Assembly (NCBI GenBank): GCA_026770595.1
Contig: MU634247.1
Span: 1 to 13,988, forward strand
Direction: 5' to 3'
Length of the DNA: 13,988 bases
Source: Ochromonadaceae sp. CCMP2298
Taxonomy: Eukaryota; Sar; Synurophyceae; Ochromonadales; Ochromonadaceae
Shown here: positions 1 through 8,193 of the stretch, one piece after another
How positions within the stretch are numbered: position 1 is the stretch's first letter
Layout: each line of letters opens with the position of its first letter
Made by a program: the position numbers and the translations under genes
Notes under the pieces: model-generated
Told to the model about the DNA's origin: nothing
The model's input: only the letters and a program-made list of their open reading frames with translations
Database searches by the model: none

Positions 1-2
1 AA

Positions 3-836
3 GCGGAGGGGAGGGAGGGGGAGGCCTTCGACAGGCAGGTACGCAGGCTCAGTGGGGTGGACCTGACTATGGACGGGGGGGGGGGCTACCCCTCTAATGC
101 CTCCGCCTCTGCCTCTGCTTCTGCTTTTGCTACTTATTCCACTACCTCTGGTGTTGGTGTTGGCTCCTCTGGGGACAGCCACAGCAACGGTAATGGGCTG
201 AGTAAAGAGGTAGAGGGCATTCTGCTGAGCGGCTCTGACAGGCTAGGCGCACTCACCCCCACCGCTAGTGGGGGTAAGGGTATGAGCGTAATGCCCCCGT
301 CCCTGGCCACGCTCACGCTCACGACAGGTGGCTTGGGGGAGGCAGTGTGCGTGCAGGCAGTGGGGCAGGACGCCCCACCTCGTAAGAGGGGCAGGCCGCG
401 CAAATACCCCCTAGGGCTCCCCGCCACATCTGGCACCACTACCGCCCCCACCGCCCCTGCCCCCTCTGTCCCCTCTGCTCTGCACGGCCACAGCACGCGT
501 GGGAAGCGACGACTAAAGCCGAAGCCCCGCGCCGAAGAGGCCCTCTCTGACACCCCCCACCCCGTCACAGACCCCACAGACCCACACGCGCACACGCACG
601 CGTATATGCAGTCTCAGGTACTGCAGCAGATGCAGATGATGAGGCCCTATGGCGCCCTGGTCTTTGGGGGGTCGAGAGAGGGAAGAGAGGGGGAGGGAGA
701 GGGGAGGGAGGGAGTGGTAGGAGAGGGTGGGGGGGGTGTAGAGGGGGGGGAGGACTTTTCTCTGCTGGGCGAGGACATGGGGGGGGATATGGAGGACGGG
801 TTCGACGTGTTTGGGATGCTGGAGGACTTCGAGTGA
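3..836 (+). CDS. AT-hook protein, 5'-truncated by window edge
   Basis: The reading frame is open from base 3, with no stop before the left edge, so this is the 3' part of a gene whose start lies outside the window. The GTG at 57 is not a credible eukaryotic start; an internal ATG lies at 69. Bases 384-404 encode KRGRPRK, a canonical AT-hook (RGRP core) that binds the minor groove of A/T-rich DNA, flanked by Pro. About 30 residues later comes a second basic patch (GKRRLKPKPR). The rest is low complexity: a Ser/Ala run, a Thr/Ala/Pro stretch, a short Gln/Met segment (QVLQQMQMM) and a Gly/Glu/Arg-rich block at about 660-750. The C-terminus is acidic with spaced Phe/Leu/Met and ends GMLEDFE, TGA at 834-836. 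That arrangement resembles an acidic activation tail, which is inference. A nuclear chromatin or transcription role is likely from the AT-hook; the family is not recognised. Low-complexity coding could hide a further intron. Confidence 0.62.
   Translation, partial: AEGREGEAFDRQVRRLSGVDLTMDGGGGYPSNASASASASAFATYSTTSGVGVGSSGDSHSNGNGLSKEVEGILLSGSDRLGALTPTASGGKGMSVMPPSLATLTLTTGGLGEAVCVQAVGQDAPPRKRGRPRKYPLGLPATSGTTTAPTAPAPSVPSALHGHSTRGKRRLKPKPRAEEALSDTPHPVTDPTDPHAHTHAYMQSQVLQQMQMMRPYGALVFGGSREGREGEGEGREGVVGEGGGGVEGGEDFSLLGEDMGGDMEDGFDVFGMLEDFE
652..755 (+). repeat. G/A-only low-complexity tract in the AT-hook gene
   Basis: This stretch is almost purely G and A on the plus strand, with G runs of 7-8 bases near 727-750. 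It encodes Gly/Glu/Arg repeats in the AT-hook frame. Several clustered G runs could form a quadruplex or R-loop; this is inference. The same gene also contains an 11-base G run at 75-85. Confidence 0.7.
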
Positions 837-918
837 CGGGCAGAGGGGCAGAGGAGCAGTAGACGTGGGGATGAAGCAGAGAAATAGAGAAGCACAGCTG
901 CAGAGCTATAGAAAAGGT

Positions 919-973
919 AGGGATGCAGAGACAGCTCACCGTCTCTGCGTCTCTTGTCCCTGCATACAGGGAC
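919..973 (+). other. Two adjacent RNA-type hairpins
   Basis: The first hairpin pairs 919-932 (AGGGATGCAGAGAC) with 941-954 over 14 base pairs, two of them G-U wobbles, around an 8-base loop. One base later, 956-962 (GTCCCTG) pairs perfectly with 967-973 around the 4-base loop CATA. The wobbles pair only if the plus strand is the RNA; on the minus strand they become A-C mismatches. This points to the 3' UTR of the AT-hook gene, which ends 83 bases upstream, or to a separate small RNA. Confidence 0.55.
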
Positions 974-1164
974 AGCAACCTTTCTCTCAAGGGGGCGGGT
1001 CTATGTGAGTACACTCGCAAGGCACTGGGGGCAGAGGGGTAGATTAGGGCACTAGTGAGAGCACTAGCAGGCACTAGCATTGGCGTTTTCAGCGCAGTGG
1101 CAGGTCACTGCACAGGGACACAGACTTGCAAACTTAAACCTGCAAACCGGAACAGGGGAAACTC

Positions 1165-1197
1165 AGACCTGGGAACTGCAAAAAGCAGACCGGGTCT
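1165..1197 (+). other. Interrupted hairpin in the convergent spacer
   Basis: 1165-1172 (AGACCTGG) pairs with 1190-1197 (CCGGGTCT). Inside it, 1176-1179 (CTGC) pairs with 1185-1188 (GCAG) around an A5 loop, with GAA opposite A as an internal loop. The single wobble (T1170-G1192) again favours a plus-strand RNA. Function unknown. Confidence 0.5.
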
Positions 1198-1310
1198 AAG
1201 GACCAGGTACGATTCAGGGGCACGATTTTGATAGAGGGGGCGAGTCAAGAGCAAGGGAAAGCCAGCGAGCGCAATACGTAGACACTAGTGAGAAGTAAAC
1301 AGCGGGAAGC

Positions 1311-1362
1311 AGCTCCAAATAGCAACAAATAGCAACGAATAGCAACAAATAGCCACGATTAG
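1311..1362. repeat. 10-bp tandem repeat, about five units
   Basis: The unit AGCAACAAAT is repeated with small changes (AGCAACGAAT, AGCCACGATT, and a diverged first unit AGCTCCAAAT). It is A-rich on the plus strand and lies outside any coding region, between the two convergent genes. Confidence 0.75.
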
Positions 1363-1574
1363 GGAGAGGCATTGACGAGCATTAGTGGGGCACTGGAGGC
1401 CTATCTCAGAGGAAGCTGCTAGGTTGGGTATCTAGGTAATGCCCAGGAGGGATGTGCGCTGGGCGCAGGGGGACTGTAGATGCTAATGTACACAGTTTTA
1501 ATTTACAGCATAATCACAACCGGTCTCTAGCCCTGTGTTCAAATATATATCTCCCATCTCCCCAGCCCCCAGTG

Positions 1575-4500
1575 TCAATGCACTATACCGCTAAAAAGGT
1601 AAAAATCCAACGCTAAAGGTCACCCCCACCTCCCACCCACACTGCTGCACCGCTGCACCGCTACACGTACCTGAGCAGTGTGCTGCGCAGCTGCAGCCTC
1701 TCCGCCTCCGCCTTGGCCTGCTGCGCTTGCTTCTTAGCCCGCATGCTCGCGCCCGGGCTGGCCGGTGTCTGCGTACCGCCACTAAGCATCTGGTGCTTCA
1801 TCAGACGCTGGGTCTGCCCCAGCATAATCCCGTGCGGCTGCTCCTGTATCGTCTGCCCCTGCATCTGCGTCTGCCCCAGCCCCTGCGACTTTGACTGCTT
1901 CAGTTCCAGCCCCATTCCCAGCCCCAGCCCCTGCCCGTGCCTCCCCTGCCCCTGCCCGTGCCTCCCCTGCCCCATCCCCAGCCCGAGCCTCTGAGCTGCA
2001 TGTTGCGTGGGCAGGCTCGGATCTGATGGGGGTAGGGCGCTGGTGCTCTGGCTGAGCGCCAACTGACGAGTGCCCACACCCCCAGTGTACGCCCTAGGCA
2101 CCTGCGTCTGCGTCTGCATCTGCGCGTGCATTTTATTCTGTGCCTGCGCCAGTGCCTGCGCCTGTGCCGCCCGTGCGTATCGTGTGTAGGCTTGGGGGGG
2201 TCCGGGTTTGGGGGAGGGGGGTCCCGTCAGAGAGGAGAGGCTCTGGGACAGCATGCGCGCTGATACACTGGTTGCAGGGCTGGCACTGGATGTGGGGGTG
2301 GTGGGGGTGGGGGGGGTGAGGATGAATGAGGCGCGGGGGCTGGGGCCTGCTCTCCCCTCTAGCCCAGAGGCAGAGACTGAGGTGGGAGCAGGCGTGCTCG
2401 CCCTGCTCATCATACTGGCCGCGTTCACCACGCCGCCCGGGCCCCCCGCCTCTTGCGCGTCCAGTACGAACCCCGAGTATGCGCCCCCCTCATGCATCCC
2501 CATCGCAGCCATTGCGAAGGCGTAGGCTTCCTTGGAAGAGGGGGAGCGATCCAGGGGCGAGGTGGGGCCGCTAGGGCGGTACGCGGAAGCGGATGATGCC
2601 CTACCCCCCCTACCCATCGGAGAGCCAGCCCCCACCTCCGCGCCTGCACCCGCACCACCCGTCTGGGAGTAGTACGCGGAGGAGGAGGGGGAGGCGGAGG
2701 AGTAGGGGCGGGGGGGCAGGGCTATGCCCAGGCCCTCTGCGGAAGCAAAGTGCGACGCGCCACTGTACCCTGCACTCACACTGGCCCCCGCACTTGCACT
2801 CCCCGCGCTCCCCGCCCTAGGATGTGAGTACGTCTCCATGGCCGATGCTAATGCTGCAGACAGGGATGCGGACATCTTTGCCTTGGCCGCCGCTAAGCCT
2901 TTGCTGGTCTGCATGGGCGCCACGAAGGCGTCGTTACAGCTGCCCAGCAGCGACTGCGGCCCAGGTCCAGGCAGGTTCAGGAACGCGTGACTCTTGGCGG
3001 ATCGTTTCTTAGGCTTGGCGCTCGTAAGCGAGCCGTCTTTGTTCGGCAAAAGGCGGCTCGTGTACACGGTGTCCTGGTGCAGACGGTCGCGAGAACAGCG
3101 CGCCACTAGGTTTAGGGCCGCGATGCGCTGCTGCTCTCGTCTGATGGATTCCTCGTAGGGACCTGGGGCCTCCAGGCTGCGCAGGCGCTGGGAGAAGGTG
3201 CGCGGGGGGGAGAGGCGGGGGGGGACGAAGGCATCGAAAAACACATCCACCTCCTCCACCACATCCACCCTCTCCTCCTCCTGCTCGTCGTCAGAGTAGT
3301 ATATCTTGCCGTCGTCTTTGCGGCTCAGGAAGTGGTGGTCGTCTAGGTCGCCCATGCCCAGATCCCCCTCACTCTGGTTAAGACTCCCCTGCAAGGAGTG
3401 CAAGGAGTGCAAGGAGTGCAAGGAGTGCAATGATTGCAATGATTGGGATTGGGAGTGCGCACTACCCACGCTGCCCCTGACCCCCCCCAAGGCCCTACTC
3501 CCGCCCCCCGAAACCCCCGACCCCCTACGTGCCCCCACCCCCTGCACCGACTCAGAGAATCCATCCGGGACAAGATACCCACTCTTGCTGCGCACTAGAT
3601 CTCCGTCTACGGACCCCCTGGCAATGCGGGCGTTGACTTTGATCTGCCTCTTGGCGCGCAGGATCTGCGTGGAGTGGTAGAGGTGAGATGTGGGAGATGT
3701 GGGAGACAAGACGAAAGAGGTAAGAGGTAAGAGGTAAGAGGTGCGGCAGTGTGGCAGTGTTGAAGGGGTAGGTGGTGTGGCGGGGGTGGTAGAGGCATTA
3801 TAGACAGGAGTTACTATAGGCATTGTCTACAGTCTACAGTACGTACCTTTTTGAAGAACTTGCCCAGCACCATGCTCGCCTTGAACTTCTTCAACGCCGC
3901 CTTGCGCATTACGAATGCTTCCATTCGTCTCTCCCAGTACTTCTTCTTGCGCCTCAGTCGGAACACGAACGCGCGCACGAGTGACTCCACCCTGCGCTTG
4001 GCCTTGGAGAACCTATAGGTCACGCGCAGGCGCAGGCAGTGTCGGCGGCTAATGAAGCCCCGTATGATTCTCTGGATGTTGGACGCATGTCCTTGCAGCC
4101 ACACCTCGCCCCTGATCTCGCGCAGGTTGGCTCGCGAGGGCCGGATTGTGGGCAGATCGTGGCCCGGCAGGAGCTCCACCATACGGCGTGCGTCTTCTAT
4201 AACCCCCTCCAGGCGGCTGCGCAGACCTGTGCTCTCTTCGACCCGGAATGCCCTGAAGGCGCTGTGCTCGATGTAGGTCCCAAATGCGTGCAGGTTGGGT
4301 GTAAACAACGACTCTTCAGCTGTGACTAAGGAGCTCAATCCAAGCACCTCCATCTCTGCCTCCCCCTCTCCCTCCAGCGACGACTGGAAGGGCGCGAAGG
4401 TTTGAGCGAAGGGCGCTTGCGTTGTCTGAGACGCATACGAAGTCAAGAACACATTGTCTTCGTCCTCCTCCTGACTCTCTATCTGCGCAGCCTTCACAGC

Positions 4501-7500
4501 AGGTGCATGGGATGCAGATGCATGGGATATGCCACTAGAGGGCCTCAGGTGCGACACAAGAGAGGATGCGTCTAGGGAGAGTGACTGGGACAGGTGCTGC
4601 ACTGAGATGCCGCTGAGCAGCTCTGTGTTTCCCTGCTGCCTGAGTCTGAGTAGGCGCCCCTGCTCTCGTGCTACCACCACTGTACTGTGCTCCACCCCCA
4701 CAGAAAACAGACCAGGTGGGCGTAAGGTGGGGGTAGTGGGAGAGGTGGGGGAGGTGGGGGCAATAGTGGGGTTGGGGGCAGGCGCACTTGACTCATCTGC
4801 CCCTGCTCCTGCTTCTGCTTCTGAATCCACGCCCATACTAGAGCTCTCGACCCCCAAAGGCGCCCCTTCCGTCCACACATCCCCAGTCCCCTCAATCTCC
4901 TCAATCTCCTCAATCCTCCCAGTCCCCAGCGGCACTGTTGACGCAGAGAGCGCAAAGGCAGAGCGTGCAGGGGAGGAATGGGGGGACGAGGGTGGAGACA
5001 GCGGCAGCCTAGCGCGCTCCAGAATCTGCAGCAGCTGCTTCGCGCTCTCACTCTGCTCCCTCCCGTGATCCAGCACCTCAATCAGCGACGCCTGTGTGTA
5101 CACCTCCTCCACCTCCCTCACCCTCCTCTGCCTCTCCCCTGCCCTCGCTCGCTCCTCCAGCAGGGCGCAGCTGTCGAGGTACTCCTTCCTCAGCGTGACT
5201 ACGGCCCGATCCACCCGTGCTCGCAGATCTGCCGACAGTAGAGGCACCAGAGCTCTAGTGGGGAAACACTCCGCGAAGCCTGTGGCTGCCTCCACCACCA
5301 GTGGGTTGTGGTCCACAGTGCTCCAGAAGAGAGGCGCCACCCCCTCACTCTGCACCAGCACCTCCACCTTCACCTCCCTCCCCCTAGCTGAGAAGCCCTC
5401 CCACTGAGAGGGCGAATGCACAAAGCTGTCTCGGAGTCCGTGGTAGCCTCCTGTCTGCCCGTCGCTGTACCCCCAGCTGTGTCTGGAGTATTCCCGCAGC
5501 TGCGCCCACTCAGGCACCGCGTGTGCTCGCTCCTCTCGCTCGCCCACACGCCCCATGTGCTCGTTGCCCGATGGGGCGGAGGAGAGAGTGGTGGAGCGGC
5601 GCTCCTTAGGTACATTATGGACACTCTCCCTGGCGGAGTGGGGGGGCGATGTTGAGGGGGGGGATGCAGGGTCGAGCGACTTTCTCATCGCACGTCCGAA
5701 ATCGAAAGCGGGAAATGGTCTGGGGGGGCTGCCTACGGGCGCAGAGGGGATGGAGCTGGTGCTGGAGCGCCTAGGGGCGGCCACAGGCTTAGGCGGGGTA
5801 AGCGCAGGGGCTGGGATAGGGGCTGGGATAGAGGCTGGGATAGGGGCTGGGATAAGGGCAATAGGGGTAAAGGCGGCAGAGGTAGCGGCAGAGGCAGCCG
5901 CAGAGGCAGCCGCAGAGGCAGCAGAGGCGGCGGCGCTGGGCTCTGATGTGTTTGACAACTGCGAGAAAGGTGAGTCCGCTTTCTTAGAGTGGGCGGGGGA
6001 GGAAATGGGGGAGGGACCCCCAAAGAGGGGCGAGCCCTCTCTGGAGGAGGTAGGGGTGATGGGGGTGCCGGTGCCGGAGACATTGGAGCTTTCCTCCCAG
6101 CTCGCTAAGGCGGCACTGGGAGCCTCCGGGGTGAAGACATCCCTCTGCACACCCTGTCCCTGCCCCTGTCCCTGTCCCTGTCCCTGCATCCCCCGTCCCT
6201 GTCCCCCCTGTGCCTCTGGGCTGGCTAGTGGGCCCGCCTTCTCGAGGAACATCCTGCTGGCCTTGAAGACTGGCTTGCTCTTGCCCGCCTTCCAGCTGTG
6301 CTTGATGAACTGCTCGTGGCGATGGAACCAGTGCGTGTAGGTCTTGCGAGCATTGCGCTGCCACACCTGCCTGGCGTCCAAGACGACCTCCCCCACACCC
6401 ACACCCACACCCATACGCACACCCATACGCGCACTCGGACTCGAAGGTCCCGCACTCGGACTCATACCCATACCCATGCCTAGGGTTGTCGTTGCGCCCA
6501 TAGGTAGTGTGGGGATGGGGATGGGGGTGGGGGTGGAGGGTGTGGAGTGCGGGGTGACCAGCTCCTGCGAGGGGAAGCCCAGCCACAGTCTGACGGTGGC
6601 GAACTCGTTGATGAAGTGCATGTCGTGGTTTATCTTCAGCAGGTAGTTCTGCCCCCGCCAGTAGACAGAGACGGGAGCCTGGGTGGTAACGTACTTCACG
6701 AATATAAGACGTAACTGACGTACGCTCTCGACGACTCTTATGGCGAATGCGCGTATGTGTGCGATGAGTACGGACACATGCAACTGCGCGCAAGAGAGGT
6801 CGTTGCGCAATATAAGCAGAGCCTCGCTGTTTAGCGTGCGCATCTCTTCGGTCGTCTTGATGCGCTCCACGCAGTACACCCAGTACCGGCGGTCCATCAG
6901 CTCGGCTACCACTCTAAGGCGCAGCAGCAGGCTCTCTCTGAATATTATGTCTTCTGCGAGCTGCAGACGGATGGCTCGCACACGGGGGTCGTGGCTCTCG
7001 GCGGGCCAGTGGCCTAGGTTGTGGTACTGGAGGTGAAGGTGCTTCTGATGGGGGTGGGGTGGGGGGTGGGAGGTGAGGTGGTGGGGTGTGGATGAAGGGG
7101 TATTGCGAAAGAGGGGGTTATAAGAGTAGAGAAGGACAGAGAAGGGCAGAGGAGAGCAGAGGAGAGAAATGTAAGCAGAGCAGAGGAGAGCAGAGGAGGA
7201 CACAGAGAAGGGGGTAGAAGACTCGCTTTTAGGCATGCCGCCACAACAATGACTCTCAATTAGTACCCCCCCTACATCTCTATGTGGGCTTACCGCGTTT
7301 TCTTCCTTCTCGGCACTGGCCTTGCTTGGGCCCAACAGGGATATGGGCATGGATCCCCCCTCCCCCTCCCCTAGATCAGACATGTACTTGTCTAAGGACG
7401 CCTCGTCGTCTCGTTGGAAGAGGCTGTTCACCGAGATCTCGTCCATGGCCAAGTCGGCCACGCTGCCCCCTGGACTGTCGATGGCGAACAGGTCTGTGGA

Positions 7501-7746
7501 CTGCGACAGACTGTCAGTTAGGTCGTCCCCCAATGCATGTTTTCTCAACCCCAACAGCTTACTTTTCCGGAGCTCGTGAGAGAGGTTGAAACTACTGAGC
7601 TGCTCGCGCGATTGCGGACGAACCAAGCCTGCCCGAGGTGTCGGGGATGCCACGGTGGCGGAGTAGGAGTTGTCTATGGCCTCGTCCAATGTCAAATGCT
7701 GCACGTGGACCAGCGCCAGCTGCTTCTGCTCCTTAGGCTTGAACAT
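1575..7746 (-). CDS. Large IQ-motif, low-complexity protein, four exons
   Basis: Exons on the minus strand are 7746-7294, 7044-3847, 3664-1671 and 1590-1575, giving about 1,886 residues. The ATG at 7746 has an in-frame TAG 9 bases upstream. Exon 2 begins with a non-repetitive helical block (about residues 170-310, ending in VSVYWRGQNYLLK). Long Pro/Ser/Ala/Gly/Gln tracts follow, then a Glu/Arg-rich, probably coiled-coil stretch. Near residue 1141 is IQRIIRGFISRR, a complete IQ motif, the calmodulin or EF-hand light-chain binding site. A basic helical stretch follows and continues across the exon 2/3 junction (FFKK-ILRAKRQ), which supports that splice. Exon 3 has one more ordered block (about RTFSQRLRS to RDRLHQD), then Ser/Ala and Gln/Gly/Met repeats and a charged C-terminal helix. 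A Ca2+-calmodulin-regulated scaffold is inferred; the family is not recognised. The last 16-base exon is uncertain: without it translation stops at TAG 1663-1661. Confidence 0.78.
1591..1670 (-). other. Possible last intron of the IQ gene
   Basis: The donor CTCAG|GTACGTG is a near-perfect 5' splice site at 1670. The acceptor at 1591 follows TTTACCTTTTTAG. Splicing 80 bases changes the C-terminus from ...LLRYV-stop to ...LLSGIVH-stop. Both ends are equally short, so the protein gives no verdict; the donor strength and T-rich acceptor favour splicing. Confidence 0.5.
1931..1972. repeat. 21-bp perfect duplication in the IQ gene
   Basis: Two identical 21-base units (1931-1951 and 1952-1972) encode a duplicated Gly-Arg-His-Gly-Gln segment in the Gln/Gly-rich C-terminal part of the IQ protein. 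The unit keeps the reading frame. Confidence 0.8.
3392..3445. repeat. 9-bp minisatellite coding for Ser-Leu-His repeats
   Basis: CAAGGAGTG occurs four times in perfect tandem (3392-3427) and is followed by two copies of CAATGATTG (3428-3445). On the minus strand this encodes Ser-Leu-Gln/His triplets within exon 3 of the IQ protein. The array is in frame and likely variable in length between strains. Confidence 0.85.
3665..3846 (-). other. Intron between exons 2 and 3 of the IQ gene
   Basis: Donor AAAAAG|GTACGTAC at 3846 and acceptor CTCCACGCAG|ATC at 3665 give a 182-base, phase-0 intron. Reading through meets TAG at 3816-3814. The joined protein continues one basic helix. Inside, 3718-3738 is a 7-bp tandem repeat, AGGTAAG on the plus strand and CTTACCT in the transcript. 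Confidence 0.85.
5807..5854. repeat. 12-bp tandem repeat coding for Ile-Pro-Ala-Pro
   Basis: Four 12-base units (GGGGCTGGGATA, the third with one change) encode IPAPIPASIPAPIPAP on the minus strand in exon 2 of the IQ gene. Confidence 0.85.
5888..5937. repeat. 12-bp Ala/Ser-coding tandem repeat
   Basis: GCAGAGGCAGCC is repeated about 2.7 times and then decays into GGCGGCGGC. It encodes an Ala-rich run broken by Ser (ASAAASAAASAA) in exon 2 of the IQ gene, just downstream on the plus strand of the 5807-5854 repeat. Confidence 0.75.
6152..6187. repeat. 6-bp Gly-Gln-coding repeat
   Basis: Six units of CCCTGT/C in tandem encode an alternating Gly-Gln run in exon 2 of the IQ protein. Gly-Gln tracts are flexible and disordered. 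Confidence 0.8.
6393..6480. repeat. CCCACA/CCCATA-type repeat in the IQ gene
   Basis: Degenerate 6-base units (CACCCA, CATACG, CATACC) encode Met-Gly and Val-Gly alternations with a Ser/Pro/Ala insert duplicated as GCACTCGGACTC (plus strand). The tract separates the ordered N-terminal block from a Trp/His-rich segment (THWFHRHEQF). Confidence 0.65.
7045..7293 (-). other. Intron between exons 1 and 2 of the IQ gene, stop-free
   Basis: Donor AACGCG|GTAAGC at 7293 and acceptor CCCCCATCAG|AAG at 7045 give a 249-base, phase-0 intron. A second in-frame acceptor, CACCTCCAG|TAC at 7027, is also possible and would drop six residues. The sense strand is strongly C/T-rich and carries four copies of a 10-base unit (plus-strand GCAGAGGAGA at 7146, 7156, 7180 and a variant at 7190). 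There is no stop in the host frame. Confidence 0.75.
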
Positions 7747-8158
7747 TGCTGTCTAATTCGTTAAGCTGATCGACCAGTTCCAACCTTTCCTACAACAGTA
7801 CAACACGCTTGTTCGTGTGGGTCCGATCAACCGAGACCTCGCTCTGCAGGGTTCGCCATCCCCCGAGTTGATGGACTGTGCAGGTCGCCCACGCTCGCGG
7901 TGGCAATGGACTCGATTGTCTGGTGGGGAGCCCAACCGCCAACGTTCCCTGCGAGTAATGAACTGACGAAGCCTCTCCTCGCTCTTCAGTCTTTAGTTGT
8001 GTGCGGCAAAAACGAGGAGGAGAAATAACGGTCTTGAAACATCTCTTTCCCCCCCAAGAACCTGGGAACATTTAAAGGGAAAGAAAGAAAGAATACGTTT
8101 ACTTTTTACAAGGTAACATACATAGCTGCTTCAGAGCGCACACTTGATCATCACTGGA
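7747..8158. other. Spacer between PNPLA8-like stop and IQ gene start
   Basis: This 412-base gap should hold the 3' UTR of the phospholipase gene and the promoter of the IQ gene, both on the minus strand. On the minus strand AGTAAA at 8103-8098, 56 bases past the stop, is a possible poly(A) signal variant. A short AAAG repeat lies at 8079-8094. No protein gene, convincing RNA gene or TATA box was seen. Confidence 0.55.
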
Positions 8159-8193
8159 TCACCTTGAGCTTCCCTTGAGCATCTTGATCATCA
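8143..8193. repeat. 11-bp direct repeat flanking the PNPLA8-like stop
   Basis: CTTGATCATCA occurs at 8143-8153 and 8183-8193, 40 bases apart, on either side of the stop codon (8161-8159). CCTTGAGC is also duplicated between them. This looks like a small local duplication at the end of the coding region. Confidence 0.7.

Larger units (their letters stand above)
837..1574. other. Convergent intergenic region, no gene seen
   Basis: This 738-base gap lies between the stops of two convergent genes, so it should hold both 3' UTRs and poly(A) sites. No frame here looks like a protein. It contains hairpins at 919-954, 956-973, 1094-1111, 1165-1197, 1426-1444 and 1455-1467. The motif GCACTAG occurs three times at 1049, 1061 and 1071, and a 10-bp tandem repeat lies at 1311-1362. 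On the minus strand, an A/T-rich stretch at about 1493-1507 (TGTAAATTAAAA on the minus strand) could serve the IQ gene's 3' end processing; that is a guess. Confidence 0.6.

Noticed and set aside
565-1080. Minus-strand Pro/Ser/Leu-rich open frames opposite the AT-hook gene
   Set aside because: They mirror the G/A-rich coding tract; the plus frame has the AT-hook and an acidic end, the minus frames have no domain.
837-1574. Spliceosomal RNA or tRNA in the convergent spacer
   Set aside because: I looked for the conserved U6 ACAGAGA context and for cloverleaf arms and found none, so only generic hairpins are reported.
1661-3823. Exon 3 of the IQ gene as a separate gene starting at the ATG at 3823
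   Set aside because: That start lies inside the intron and the first residues come from its C/T-rich tract; the donor at 3846 and acceptor at 3665 match in phase and join one helix.
5555-6340. Plus-strand open frame of 261 codons opposite the IQ gene
   Set aside because: It covers only the low-complexity repeats, where the complement stays open by composition; no ordered segment.
7845-7866. tRNA-like T-arm sequence (GGGTTCGCCATCCC)
   Set aside because: No matching acceptor stem, D-arm or anticodon arm could be found around it on either strand.
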